Shown here in pieces: positions 8,559 through 17,623 of a stretch of DNA of 64,000 nucleotides (position 1 is its first letter; each line of letters begins with the position of its first letter). The DNA lies in assembly GCF_000384395.1 (NCBI RefSeq), contig NZ_ARWE01000001.1, forward strand, positions 2,640,501 to 2,704,500, written 5' to 3'. Below the pieces are notes generated by a model. It was not told where the DNA came from, searched no databases, and saw only the letters and a program-made list of their open reading frames with translations. Position numbers and translations under genes: made by a program. The DNA comes from Geopsychrobacter electrodiphilus DSM 16401 (lineage in GTDB: Bacteria > Desulfobacterota > Desulfuromonadia > Desulfuromonadales > Geopsychrobacteraceae).

Positions 8559-9008
8559 TTATACCCTAACCTTCATCACGACTTTTCTCACCCTGTCGTC
8601 AGGTTCTCCAAGTCCCGGCATGTGCAGGTCGTGCGGATAATAGATAGCGAACATCCCCTCCTCAACCCGAACCATAGATCTTGCCGCGCCCGCATAGAAG
8701 ATCAAATCGCGCTGGCCATCATAGGGGGTCAGGACTGGCTGACCGTGTAGCGGGGCATAGCCGATCCTTTCCTCCCCCCGCACCAGATACTGAATATCGA
8801 TATAATTCCGATGCGCTTCCAGCCGTCCTTCGGTCTCGGGCTTTAACTGGTACTCATTGACAATCGCCATGATGTCTCGCCCCTCAAGGCAATGTTCCCC
8901 GAGGGCCATTTCGGCAAAATCGGTCCGGTGCAAAAAATCAAGCGCCCGGGCAAGTCGATCGCCAAGGGTCAGATACTCGGCAAAATTTTCGATACGATCC
9001 ACAATCAT
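8559..9008 (-). CDS. YhcH/YjgK/YiaL family protein (EbgC-like)
   Basis: A 149-residue cupin-like protein of the YhcH/YjgK/YiaL family. The family signature LEAHRNYIDIQYLVRGEERIGY is intact, with EGRDIMAIVNEY upstream and IYYPHDLHMPG downstream giving the likely metal-binding Glu/His residues. Relatives occur in sugar and sialic-acid catabolism and beta-galactosidase operons. The true substrate is unclear, and no sugar gene is next to it. It overlaps the uvrC stop as ATGA (start 9008, stop 9005), so it is translationally coupled to a DNA-repair gene, an odd pairing. Confidence 0.9.
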   Translation of the reverse strand: MIVDRIENFAEYLTLGDRLARALDFLHRTDFAEMALGEHCLEGRDIMAIVNEYQLKPETEGRLEAHRNYIDIQYLVRGEERIGYAPLHGQPVLTPYDGQRDLIFYAGAARSMVRVEEGMFAIYYPHDLHMPGLGEPDDRVRKVVMKVRV

Positions 9009-10882
9009 TCGGAGATCTCCTGCGGGCTATTATCTGGTGACTGATAGGTTTGAAAGATTTCATTGGCAAGGGCTATCGAAACACCGGGAACCTTCAACAG
9101 TTCTTCCACACGGGCAGCACGAATCTGTTTCAGACTGCCAAAATGCTTAAGAAGTGCCTTGCGCCGGGCAGGGCCGACTCCGGGGATATCTTCGAGCCCG
9201 GAGCGCAGTGTCGCCTTGCTGCGGAGCTTGCGGTGATAGGTAATTGCAAAACGGTGGGTTTCATCGCGCAACCGTTCAAGCATATACAGTACCGGTGAGC
9301 CACTTCGCAACCTCAGGGGATTTTTACGGCCTGGCAGGAAAAATCGCTCCTCAGTCTTCTCCACCAGCTTACCCCGGACATTAGCCCGCACACGGCTCTT
9401 GGCAATACCGGCGATTCCGATCAGATTCTTCAGCCCAAGCTCAGCCAAGACCTCGGAGAGCACCGTCAACTGGCCCTTGCCGCCGTCGATCAAAATCATC
9501 TGCGGCAGACAGTTTTCATCGATTCCGCGGGCCAAACGCCGGCGCAGGACCTCGGACAGGGAGGCGTAATCATCCGCACCCTCAACTGTCTTAATTTTAT
9601 ACCGCCGGTATTCCTTGGGCGCCGCCTCGCCGGCAATCAGCACCGCCATGCTGCCGACCGACAAAGTCCCCTGAATGTTCGAGATATCAAAACATTCTAT
9701 CCGTTGCGGCAGAGCCGGGAGGTGAAACAGATCCAGAATCTCCTTCAGTACTTGCTCCCGAGCCTCTTTACGGCTGCCCCGCTGACGCTTCTCGTCGGCA
9801 GCATTGCGACAGGCCAATTCGACCATGCGCCGCTTGTCTCCCCGTTGCGGGGTGCTGATCTGCACTTTTTTGCCACGCAATTCACCCAGCCAGCCTCCGA
9901 GCAGATCCGCGTCTTCCAGAGGTTCCGGTAGCAGTATCTGATCAGGAATAATCACCCCGCTGGTGTAATACTGGCGCAAAAAATCAAAGATCAACTCATC
10001 AATATCAAGCCGCCACTCGACCAGCCAGCTGCGTTTTCCAAGCAGCTTCCCCTGCCGAATAAAAAGAAGCACCAGTTCGACTTCGCCACCATCGCGCTCC
10101 AGACCGAGGATATCTTGATCTCCGCCCCCCAAATCGGCCACCGATTGACGCTCAACGCTTCGCTGAATAGCCCTGATCTGGTCGCGTAAGCGCGCAGCTT
10201 CCTCAAATCGCAACGCAGCGGAGGCGACCACCATGCGTTGTTGCAGGAGTTGCAGCACTTCCGGGTCGCGCCCCGACAGGAGCGCCACCACACCCTGAAC
10301 CAGGTGCGCATAGTCTACTGCCGAAATCTTGCCGTGACAGGGGGCACTGCACTGTCCGATCTGATGAAAGAGACAGGGCCTGTCCCGCATACGGCAACGT
10401 TCAATCCGCGAGTGCCGTAATGGAAAAAGACGATAGATCTCTTTCAGGGTCTGCCGGATCGCACCCGACGAGGCATATGGCCCAAAATAGAGGGCGCCAT
10501 CATTGTGCACCTGTCGAACAATTTCGAGCGCCGGGAATTCGTCATGCGGATCAAGGCGCACCGAGACATAGGTTTTATCATCACGCAGGTCAATATTGTA
10601 TCGGGGTTTATGCTGTTTGATCAGATTGTTTTCAAGCAGCAGGGCCTCTTTTTCGGTATCGGTTAAAATAACTTCGATCGCCGCGACTCTAGCCATCAAT
10701 AAAGGAATCTGGGCGCGTCCGTCACCGCCGGGGGAAAAATAATTGCGGAGTCGGGCCCGCAAGTTTTTGGCCTTACCGATATAAAGAATCAGCCCTTCAG
10801 CATCTTTCATCAGATAGACACCAGGTGAGGCTGGATAGTTTGAGGGATCAAGTATTGTCATAAGGTCATAAGAATAGAGCAT
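9005..10882 (-). CDS. uvrC: Excinuclease ABC subunit C
   Basis: A 625-residue nucleotide-excision-repair nuclease subunit. An N-terminal GIY-YIG domain (PGVYLMKDAEG...YIGKAKNLR) makes the 3' incision. A Cys-rich segment (about 150-180), a UVR motif that binds UvrB (about 205-240), an RNase H-like domain for the 5' incision (FDISNIQGT, ILIDGGKGQL) and tandem helix-hairpin-helices (IPGVGPARRKALLKHFG) follow. The length is normal. The ATG at 10882 gives MLYSYDLMTILD. A second ATG at 10861 is an alternative, since family members often begin close to LDPSNYPASPGVY. It is the first gene of a uvrC-yhcH pair. Confidence 0.97.
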   Translation of the reverse strand: MLYSYDLMTILDPSNYPASPGVYLMKDAEGLILYIGKAKNLRARLRNYFSPGGDGRAQIPLLMARVAAIEVILTDTEKEALLLENNLIKQHKPRYNIDLRDDKTYVSVRLDPHDEFPALEIVRQVHNDGALYFGPYASSGAIRQTLKEIYRLFPLRHSRIERCRMRDRPCLFHQIGQCSAPCHGKISAVDYAHLVQGVVALLSGRDPEVLQLLQQRMVVASAALRFEEAARLRDQIRAIQRSVERQSVADLGGGDQDILGLERDGGEVELVLLFIRQGKLLGKRSWLVEWRLDIDELIFDFLRQYYTSGVIIPDQILLPEPLEDADLLGGWLGELRGKKVQISTPQRGDKRRMVELACRNAADEKRQRGSRKEAREQVLKEILDLFHLPALPQRIECFDISNIQGTLSVGSMAVLIAGEAAPKEYRRYKIKTVEGADDYASLSEVLRRRLARGIDENCLPQMILIDGGKGQLTVLSEVLAELGLKNLIGIAGIAKSRVRANVRGKLVEKTEERFFLPGRKNPLRLRSGSPVLYMLERLRDETHRFAITYHRKLRSKATLRSGLEDIPGVGPARRKALLKHFGSLKQIRAARVEELLKVPGVSIALANEIFQTYQSPDNSPQEISE

Positions 10883-11031
10883 ATCCCACGGATCGGAAAG
10901 CCATCATCACCCTTCAGGAGCACAACCTCCTGTTTTCTCTGGATATTGCTTTCTTAAATGATATACTGAGCGACGTTTTGGTTAGATAGCTAATGGCTAT
11001 CGCATATATGCTACCTACGAGAGGACTCAGG

Positions 11032-11556
11032 GTGAATCCGTTCTGGAGTAATATTTTCCGTAAACCCGGCTACGAAGGGACCCTCGCCTACTTTCTGGGC
11101 ACCGTACCGCCCTTTTCGGCCCTTGGCCGGCGCGACCTCAATTTCCTCGAAACCCTCATTCATCTGCGCAATTACCACCCGGGGGAAACAATCTTCAGCG
11201 AAGGGGATATCGGCTCGGGGATGTACATCATTCGATCCGGCGGTGTCCGCATCGACATGAAAGATGAGCAGGGGCAGAACAAGGTTCAGGCAAATCTTGA
11301 AGCAGGAGATTTCTTTGGTGAAATCGCTCTGACTACCCCCATGCCAAGGATCGGAACGGCCACGGCCACCGAACAGACCGTACTCGCAGGGCTGTTCAGG
11401 GCGGATGTTCTTGATGCCTTACGCAAACATCCGGCGATCGCGTCCAAGATTTTGCTCGGACTGAACCGCATTCTCAGTGAGCGGCTCCAGCACGCGGGCC
11501 TGCGTTTGCATGGCCTGAGTTACGCACACCTTGAACCCAGCTACGAGGAACAGTAA
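11032..11556 (+). CDS. Cyclic-nucleotide-binding (cNMP) domain protein
   Basis: A small single-domain protein with a CAP-like cNMP fold. It has VPPFSALGRRDLNFL at the N-terminus, then FSEGDIGSGMYIIRSGGVRI. The phosphate-binding cassette is GDFFGEIALTTPMPRIGTATA, split here as GDFFGEIAL and PRIGTATA, with the Glu and Arg that contact cyclic nucleotides kept. There is no DNA-binding helix-turn-helix, so it is not a Crp-type activator. I choose GTG 11032 (174 aa) because GAGAGGA lies just upstream. An ATG at 10993 would add 13 residues. It overlaps the next gene by one base (TAATG), which suggests it works with or regulates that membrane protein. Confidence 0.85.
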   Translation: MNPFWSNIFRKPGYEGTLAYFLGTVPPFSALGRRDLNFLETLIHLRNYHPGETIFSEGDIGSGMYIIRSGGVRIDMKDEQGQNKVQANLEAGDFFGEIALTTPMPRIGTATATEQTVLAGLFRADVLDALRKHPAIASKILLGLNRILSERLQHAGLRLHGLSYAHLEPSYEEQ

Positions 11557-12683
11557 TGACGCCCCAGGTTCGCGCCTCAAGTCGCCATAAAAATCTGGTT
11601 CTGTTCGTCGTATTGACGGCAGGGATCGCCTCGGGAATTACGATTTTCTCTTCCGCTTCAACGGTAGCCGATTGGTTGCAAACGGCTACCAATGGTCTTT
11701 TTCTGCCGATATTGTTATCCCTGATTGTTACTTTTCTGCTTGATCCTCTGGTCCTTTTTTTTGAACGGGCTCAGATCAGCCGCACCTCAAGCATCTTTTT
11801 AGTCTATTTTATTCTGCTCGCCCTTCTCGGGTTGATACTGATGCTGGTTGGCCCGCCGAATTGGCAAAGCATGTATGATGCCCTGCGCGCCGACTTTCCG
11901 CGTTATATCACGCGAGTACTCGAATATCTTAATAATCTTATGACCAGCCTGTATACACAATTTCCGTTCCTGGAAAATTATGATATCGCAGGGAAGGTCA
12001 GCCACGGTGCTCAAGAATTTCTCGGTCTGGTTCTGCTCGGAACGCCACGCTCCGCTATGCGGATCGGCAGCCTCTTCCTGCTTGTTCCGCTTTTTTCCTT
12101 CTTTTTTCTGCGAGACAGCCAGCGAATCATGCGCACCCTCATCTCCCTGACCCCAAATCGTTATTTTGAAATGGTGCTTGATATCTACGATCACGTCAGC
12201 TGGCAGTTGGCGAATTTTATCCGCGGCCGGATCATGGAGGCATTGCTGATTGGGATTGTCGTCTGGCTGGGGCTCTCCCTCACAGATATCCGCTACGCCC
12301 CGCTGTTAGGCGCCATAGCTGGGATTACCAATCTGGTTCCCTACATTGGTCCGATCGTAGGCATGGTCCCGGGGCTGGTCATCGCCCTTGTTGATCTGGG
12401 CATTGGGCCACAATTCTGGTGGATTTTCTGCGTTTATCTATTGATCGGCCAGATCATCCTCGACAACTTCATTTTGATTCCGATTCTTATTTCGCGGGTT
12501 TCCAACCTGCACCCTCTCTGGGTCATTTTGGCGATCGTCATGGGGGGCAAGCTTTATGGCATCCTGGGCATGATCATCGGAGTCCCGATTGCGAGCATTA
12601 TCAAAATCACCCTGATCGAAATTCGCCACTACCGCAGCAGTTTTAACCTTTCTCAAGAAATCATGCTGAGTCGCAGGGAGTAA
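11556..12683 (+). CDS. AI-2E family transporter (PF01594-type membrane protein)
   Basis: A 375-residue polytopic inner-membrane protein. Hydrophobic segments come at about 12-32, 45-65, 72-95 and 165-185, with a cluster of four from about 215 to 355. It has the family's late GITNLVPYIGPIVGMVPG and GKLYGILGMIIGVPIASI signatures. Relatives export autoinducer-2 or act as ion transporters. The substrate cannot be read from sequence. It is coupled by a one-base overlap to an upstream cyclic-nucleotide-binding protein. Downstream is decayed sequence. Confidence 0.88.
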   Translation: MTPQVRASSRHKNLVLFVVLTAGIASGITIFSSASTVADWLQTATNGLFLPILLSLIVTFLLDPLVLFFERAQISRTSSIFLVYFILLALLGLILMLVGPPNWQSMYDALRADFPRYITRVLEYLNNLMTSLYTQFPFLENYDIAGKVSHGAQEFLGLVLLGTPRSAMRIGSLFLLVPLFSFFFLRDSQRIMRTLISLTPNRYFEMVLDIYDHVSWQLANFIRGRIMEALLIGIVVWLGLSLTDIRYAPLLGAIAGITNLVPYIGPIVGMVPGLVIALVDLGIGPQFWWIFCVYLLIGQIILDNFILIPILISRVSNLHPLWVILAIVMGGKLYGILGMIIGVPIASIIKITLIEIRHYRSSFNLSQEIMLSRRE

Positions 12684-12750
12684 CCCGGAGGAATACCAAA
12701 GACGAGTAATTCTCGTATTTCTGCCCGCCGCTGTTCTTCATTAAAACCAT

Positions 12751-13100
12751 GACTCCTGGCTATTTTCTGCTTTTGGTGAAGTCCTCTCTATTTTTCACAG
12801 GATTTTTATTGCCCTCGCGCTGGTCTCCCTTGTCCCGCTGACGGCTATCAAAGCGATCAACTTCAGAACGATTGGTGCACTACAGCGCCAGGGTTTTACC
12901 GCAGCTTATCGCTTTTTATGTATCCGATTGCCTGACTCTACCGATTCAGGCGTTAACCAGAGTCGTTGATCTATTTAGACAGGGGAAACTTAACCTTAAA
13001 ATCAGCGATTTTATTCGCAAAGACGCATCCACCGCCCTGTGCGAACGCCAAGGGGCAAGTATTCTCATGGCGATAGAACGCTTGCAGTCCCGAAAACCAG
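12751..13100 (+). pseudogene. Frameshifted relic of a HAMP-domain sensor protein
   Basis: No single open frame explains this 350-base stretch, but two frames hold recognisable pieces. From 12751 one frame reads a membrane-like IFIALALVSLVPLTAI followed by INFRTIGALQRQG, typical of the first transmembrane helix of a bacterial sensor kinase or chemoreceptor. From about 12918 another frame reads LTLPIQALTRVVDLFRQGK, a clear HAMP motif. The periplasmic domain between them and the kinase or cyclase domain after it are gone. I read it as a remnant after deletion and frameshift. It is not expected to make a protein. It fills most of the gap between the AI-2E transporter and efp. Confidence 0.6.
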
Positions 13101-13102
13101 TT

Positions 13103-13139
13103 AAAAAGAACCCGACTGGATGCTGCTCAGGTTCTTTTT
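13103..13139 (+). terminator. Possible bidirectional terminator hairpin
   Basis: AAAAAGAACC (13103-13112) pairs perfectly with GGTTCTTTTT (13130-13139) across a 17-base loop, with A and T runs at the outer ends. It lies about 97 bases before efp. The long loop makes it weaker than a classic terminator. Confidence 0.45.
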
Positions 13140-13235
13140 ACGCACATGGCCGATTTTCAATGGAAAAAGTATCCCGCTTATGGTTAAATCCGGGGCCTGA
13201 ATATCTGCAATAACGATTATGTAGGAGATAACAAT

Positions 13236-13799
13236 ATGTACAGCTGTTCTGACCTGAGAAAAGGCCTTAAAATTCTACTCGACGGTGAGCCTCATGTCAT
13301 CGCCGGTTTCGATTTTACCAAACCGGGCAAAGGCCAGGCTCTCTATAAATGCAAGCTCCGCAACATGGTGACCGGTTCGCTTTTTGACCGCACCTACCGT
13401 TCGGGAGAGAGTTTTGAACCGGCGAGCCTTGAAGAGCGTTCCATGCAATACCTCTATAAAGATGAGTCCGGGTACGTCTTTATGGATCAAAAAAACTACG
13501 AACAGACCATTCTGGACGAAAACGTTCTAGGCGATGACAAGTATTTCCTGATCGACAACATGGATGTTGAGGTTCTGATGTTCGGTGAGCGCGGGATCGG
13601 CATCACCCTCCCCAACTTCGTTAATCTGCGCGTAACGATTTCAGATCCCTGGGTTAAAGGGGATACCGCCGCGGGGAACAGCAAACCCGCAACGGTCGAA
13701 ACCGGCTATACCCTTTCGGTTCCGCCTTTCGTCGAGGAAGGCACTCTGATTCAGATCGATACCCGCACCGGAGAATACTCGACCCGGGTCAAGGAATAA
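13236..13799 (+). CDS. efp: Elongation factor P
   Basis: A 187-residue three-domain translation factor that binds between the P and E sites and relieves stalling at polyproline. The modification loop reads TKPGKGQALYKCK, so Lys32 (equivalent to the lysylated lysine of the E. coli protein) is kept. The C-terminal OB domains end with VPPFVEEGTLIQIDTRTGEYSTRV, the family signature. A GTAGGAG site precedes the ATG. The next gene, one base after the stop, is epmA, which attaches beta-lysine to this residue, so the pair is surely one operon. Confidence 0.98.
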   Translation: MYSCSDLRKGLKILLDGEPHVIAGFDFTKPGKGQALYKCKLRNMVTGSLFDRTYRSGESFEPASLEERSMQYLYKDESGYVFMDQKNYEQTILDENVLGDDKYFLIDNMDVEVLMFGERGIGITLPNFVNLRVTISDPWVKGDTAAGNSKPATVETGYTLSVPPFVEEGTLIQIDTRTGEYSTRVKE

Positions 13800-13800
13800 G

Positions 13801-14706
13801 ATGGATAATCTCCTGACGCACAAGCAGGAGATTCTCAAACTGAGAGCTCGGATCGTTCAGGCGATCCGGGCTTTTTTCGTTGCTGCTGACTTCCTCGAAG
13901 TCGAAACACCGCAACGCATTCCAACCAATGCCCCGGAAGTGCAGATTATTCCGCAGGAGAGCGGCGACTGGCAATTGCAGACCTCACCAGAGCTCGCCAT
14001 GAAAAGGCTTTTGGCCGCCGGCTATTCGCGCATCTTCCAGATCAGCCATTGCTGGCGCAAAGAGGAACGCGGTAGCAGACATCTCCCTGAATTCACCCTG
14101 CTCGAATGGTACCGCGCTCACTGCGACTACACCCGGTTGATGATTGATTGTGAAGATCTGCTCCGTTCGGTGTTGCCGGCGCAACAGTTCACCTATCAAG
14201 AACACAGCATCGACCTGAAACAACCGTTTGAGCGCCTCAGCGTTGATCAGGCCTTTTCCCTTTATACGGATACAACCCCCCGGCAGGCGATTGCTGACGA
14301 TCGTTTCGATGAACTGATCGCACTCACCATCGAGCCAAGGCTTGGTCTGCAACGTCCAACAATTCTGTATGACTACCCCCTTGAACTCGGAGCGCTGGCA
14401 CGAAACAAACCGGGTCAGCCTTATCTCGCCGAACGTTTTGAGCTCTACGTTGCAGGCCTCGAATTGGCTAACGCCTTCTCTGAGCTGACCGACCCGCAGG
14501 AACAGCGGCAGCGCTTTGCCCTGGACGCGAAAATAATTTACACCCAGTCCGCACGTCCGGCCAACTTCCCGGAACCCTTCTTAAAAGACCTCGCGCAGAT
14601 GCCAGCCTCAGCCGGTATCGCTCTCGGAATTGATCGTTTAATCATGCTGCTTACCAACTCCAGCAGAATCGATCAGGTTGTCGCCTTCACACCCGCGGAC
14701 CTATAG
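13801..14706 (+). CDS. epmA: EF-P beta-lysylation protein EpmA (GenX/PoxA)
   Basis: A 301-residue class-II lysyl-tRNA-synthetase-like enzyme without an anticodon-binding domain, as expected for EpmA. Motif 2 is seen as FQISHCWRKEERGSRHLPEFTLLEW and motif 3 as GIALGIDRLIML near the end. ELYVAGLELANAFSELTDP binds substrate. It lysylates EF-P instead of tRNA. It begins one base after efp. The usual partner EpmB, a 2,3-aminomutase making beta-lysine, is not in this window. Confidence 0.96.
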   Translation: MDNLLTHKQEILKLRARIVQAIRAFFVAADFLEVETPQRIPTNAPEVQIIPQESGDWQLQTSPELAMKRLLAAGYSRIFQISHCWRKEERGSRHLPEFTLLEWYRAHCDYTRLMIDCEDLLRSVLPAQQFTYQEHSIDLKQPFERLSVDQAFSLYTDTTPRQAIADDRFDELIALTIEPRLGLQRPTILYDYPLELGALARNKPGQPYLAERFELYVAGLELANAFSELTDPQEQRQRFALDAKIIYTQSARPANFPEPFLKDLAQMPASAGIALGIDRLIMLLTNSSRIDQVVAFTPADL

Positions 14707-15087
14707 GAATGCAATCTGTGCAAAGACTGTTTCAGAATTAAATACGCGAATCTTTCATCACCAAGCTTCCGGCAACAGACCTGGCAATGCTGATTCATTA
14801 TCAGGCAGGGTCGAGGAGACTCAAATCACATGCAACAGATTTCTATTCACCGATGTCATTCAGCGGAATAAAAACCGCTACCGAATCACCGCAATCGCCC
14901 TGCCCCACTGGCGTTCATCGGAGAACCGTGCAGTAACAACATTCTTTATCTGTGGGGAGAAGCAGGCACGCCGACAGCAGGACCGTATTTTCTTTAGCTG
15001 TCAATCGCAGATGTATTTAAGGATGTGTTTTGAAGCTGAAGCTCAAGCAGATAAACTTTGAGAAGACAATTTCCCAGGTCACTTAAA
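14707..15087 (+). other. Non-coding or decayed interval after epmA
   Basis: This 380-base stretch has no gene I can name. One frame is open from about 14830 to 15061 and reads RFLFTDVIQRNKNRYRITA, then a TTFFICGEKQARR segment. The composition is protein-like, but there is no ribosome site and no in-frame start nearby. It may be a gene fragment. I do not recognise its family. Confidence 0.35.
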
Positions 15088-15120
15088 GGAAAAGGCCGGG
15101 AATTCCCGACCTTTTCTGTT
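15088..15120. terminator. Bidirectional Rho-independent terminator
   Basis: AAAAGG (15090-15095) and CGGG on the left pair with CCCG and CCTTTT (15110-15115) on the right around an AATT centre. A run lies on one side and T run on the other, so it can stop transcripts from epmA and from the facing zinc-ribbon gene. Confidence 0.75.
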
Positions 15121-15121
15121 A

Positions 15122-15277
15122 TTAACCCACGTAAAGATTTTGACTGCGGGCTCGATTGGCTAATATTGTAGGGTCAACGACCTCGCCGCAGGCGCAACAC
15201 CTCCAGGCGTCAAAGGCACGAACGAAATCATAGTATCTCTCGGAATACATTCTGCTTTTACACTTGGGACATTTCAT
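15122..15277 (-). CDS. Small zinc-ribbon protein (51 aa)
   Basis: A 51-residue protein, MKCPKCKSRMYSERYYDFV at the start, with two Cys pairs, CPKC and CCAC, spaced for one zinc-ribbon site. I choose ATG 15277 because AGGAGGGTCT lies just upstream. A longer frame to 15382 would add a non-conserved leader. Similar short zinc ribbons are common in Geobacter relatives, with no known role. It stands alone between two terminator-like elements. Confidence 0.75.
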   Translation of the reverse strand: MKCPKCKSRMYSERYYDFVRAFDAWRCCACGEVVDPTILANRARSQNLYVG

Positions 15278-15445
15278 AGAGACCCTCCTGGCCGGACGCA
15301 AACTCAATAGACACCCTTTCATCAGATTCACTGAGTAGGTGGGATGTCTATACTTCATAAGCTGTGCCAAGAAAAATTTCATTCCGAAGAAATACTTAAT
15401 GTGTTCTCAGTAAGGATTTTTTCCTAATACTTTCAGTATCTTAAG

Positions 15446-16000
15446 CTAATTGAAAAATTCAGCCCAACGTTCAAGCCGCTTTGCTCCCACACCATGAACA
15501 CGGGCAAGATCTAAAAAGGACCCAAAATCGCCATTACGTTGACGGTATTCATTAATCTTCAGTGCTAATAAGGGGCCAACGCCAGGCAAGGCCACCCAGT
15601 CGGTTGCATTCATACGCTGGACTCTTAGGGGTATCCCCAGGGCCATGCGCATTTTTGCGGACATCCAGCCCAAATCTGCAGCGACGACTTTACGTCCAAC
15701 CAGCTGAAAAGATATAGATTTTCCTGGCTGAAGAACATCTCCAGAAAGTAACTTTTCGCGAAAGCAAGCGGGCAAAGCTATGCCCGCCAATTTAATGACA
15801 TTCAACAATTGAAAAACGTCATTAAATTGATGAATTCCATCAACATCCCCCCCTATCCCAGAAATCAAAACCGTCCCTTTATGGGTGTTCGCAACAGAAA
15901 AAACCGGCCGCTCTTCCACGTGAAGAACAGGCCGGCTTAAATCATATCCGGACAAAGCGAGCAGTATTACCAACAGTATCCATCCCCCCCGCTCAAACAT
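15446..16000 (-). CDS. ComEA-like helix-hairpin-helix protein
   Basis: A 184-residue protein. Residues 5-20 are a membrane segment or signal anchor (GGWILLVILLALSGYDL). A central beta-rich stretch (about 40-125) is followed by tandem helix-hairpin-helices at the end: WVALPGVGPLLALKINEYR, then FLDLARVHGVGAKRLERW. Similar proteins bind DNA non-specifically at the cell surface, as ComEA does in uptake. I place the start at ATG 16000, four bases after the cimA stop; a longer frame would read into cimA. It is the last gene of a lysC-cimA-comEA-like run. A competence role is inference. Confidence 0.75.
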   Translation of the reverse strand: MFERGGWILLVILLALSGYDLSRPVLHVEERPVFSVANTHKGTVLISGIGGDVDGIHQFNDVFQLLNVIKLAGIALPACFREKLLSGDVLQPGKSISFQLVGRKVVAADLGWMSAKMRMALGIPLRVQRMNATDWVALPGVGPLLALKINEYRQRNGDFGSFLDLARVHGVGAKRLERWAEFFN

Positions 16001-16004
16001 CGCC

Positions 16005-17576
16005 TTACTCGCCGGAATCCTTGAGCAACTTATACTGCAGGGCATCTATCAGGGCATGATAGGAGGCATCAATAATATTTTCACTAACCCCGACCGTCCC
16101 CCAACGAGAGTCCTTATCTCCAGATTCAACAAGGACCCGGGTAAAAGATTCGGTCCCCTTCCCCGCAGGTAACACCCGAACCTTGTAATCAAGCAGATTC
16201 ATTTCAGCGATCTGCGGATAAAAGCTCTCCAGCGCCTTGCGTAACGCACGATCCAGAGCATTAACAGGGCCATTCCCATCCGCAGCAGTATGTTCAATCT
16301 TGCCACCAACCCTGACCTTAACGGTCGCTTCGGATAGCGGCATCTGGTCTTCGCTCTGGCGAGTATCTATCACCCTGAAGGCCATAACTTCGAAATATCT
16401 TTTGACCTTACCCATCGCACGCCGCATCAACAATTCAAAAGAGGCTTCGGCGCCTTCAAATTGATATCCCCGGTTCTCCATTTCCTTGATCTCTTCCAGA
16501 ATCTCCAGCGTGATGGGATCCTTACTGTCTAAGGGCAGGCCGCACTCCTCAGCCTTGACCAGAATGTTGGAACGGCCCGACAGGTCAGAGACCAGCACAC
16601 GGGTACTGTTTCCGACCAACTCGGGACGCATGTGTTCATATGTCTCGGGATGGCGCTGGATGGCTGAGACATGGACCCCGCCCTTGTGGGCAAAAGCCGA
16701 GTTGCCGGTGTATGGCTGGTGCTTGGTCGGTACCAGGTTGGCCAGTTCATAAACGTAGCGTGACAATTTACGTAGCCCTTTCATCTGCTGATCGCTGATG
16801 ACACTCAGACCCATTTTATATTGCAGTGCGGGGATAATCGAACAAAGATTCGCATTTCCACACCGCTCACCAAAACCGTTTATCGTCCCCTGGACATGAA
16901 CAGCGCCCAACTTAATAGCCATCAACGAATTGGCGACGGCACATTCCGCATCATTGTGCGCATGGATTCCCAGAGGGACCGAAATTGCACGCTGAACCGC
17001 TTGCATAATTGCAGGAAATTCATGAGGAAGAGTCCCGCCGTTGGTGTCACACAGGACAATACAATCAACCTGAGCATCTGCCGCGGCCTGAAGTGATTTA
17101 AGAGCATACTCCGGGTTTGCTTTGTAACCGTCAAAAAAATGTTCGGCATCGTAAATCACTTCGCCAACGTGTTGTTTCAGATAAATCAGAGAATCGTTGA
17201 TGAGTTCGAGGTTTGCCTCAAGGCTGATGCGTAACGCTTCGTGCACGTGAAAATCCCAGGTTTTACCAAAGATTGTTACGGCATCTGGTTCAGCAGCAAT
17301 CAGGGTCTGGATGTTATTATCTTCAGCCGGGGTCACGTTGGCGCGGCGGGTCGAACCGAACGCGGTGATCTTTGCGTGAGAAAGACGTTCCTTTTTTATA
17401 GATTCGAAAAAATCGATATCTTTCGGGTTTGATCCTGGCCAGCCCCCCTCGATATAGTCAATCCCAAGATCATCGAGGCGGTGAGTAATATTAACCTTGT
17501 CCTGAACCAGAAAAGAGATATCCTCTGCCTGGGTTCCGTCCCTGAGGGTAGTATCGTAGAGTTTGATCCGACTCAT
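16005..17576 (-). CDS. cimA: (R)-citramalate synthase
   Basis: A 523-residue enzyme of the isopropylmalate/homocitrate synthase family. It condenses acetyl-CoA and pyruvate to citramalate, the first step of the threonine-independent isoleucine route used by Geobacter. [18 protein letters not shown] and the metal-binding [14 protein letters not shown] with [11 protein letters not shown] mark the HMGL-like catalytic barrel. The C-terminal third (about 390-520) is the regulatory domain. The start is ATG 17576, with AAGGTG seven bases before it; a GTG three bases earlier is possible. It follows lysC by 47 bases in one likely operon for aspartate and branched-chain amino acids. Confidence 0.95.
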   Translation of the reverse strand: MSRIKLYDTTLRDGTQAEDISFLVQDKVNITHRLDDLGIDYIEGGWPGSNPKDIDFFESIKKERLSHAKITAFGSTRRANVTPAEDNNIQTLIAAEPDAVTIFGKTWDFHVHEALRISLEANLELINDSLIYLKQHVGEVIYDAEHFFDGYKANPEYALKSLQAAADAQVDCIVLCDTNGGTLPHEFPAIMQAVQRAISVPLGIHAHNDAECAVANSLMAIKLGAVHVQGTINGFGERCGNANLCSIIPALQYKMGLSVISDQQMKGLRKLSRYVYELANLVPTKHQPYTGNSAFAHKGGVHVSAIQRHPETYEHMRPELVGNSTRVLVSDLSGRSNILVKAEECGLPLDSKDPITLEILEEIKEMENRGYQFEGAEASFELLMRRAMGKVKRYFEVMAFRVIDTRQSEDQMPLSEATVKVRVGGKIEHTAADGNGPVNALDRALRKALESFYPQIAEMNLLDYKVRVLPAGKGTESFTRVLVESGDKDSRWGTVGVSENIIDASYHALIDALQYKLLKDSGE

Positions 17577-17623
17577 CACATAACACCTTTCAAAATACAG
17601 TTTGAACTCAGCGGCCTGTCAAC

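Noticed and set aside
12872-13213. A 113-codon gene before efp
   Set aside because: It starts inside the HAMP relic and ends in the hairpin region; only its HAMP part looks like protein.
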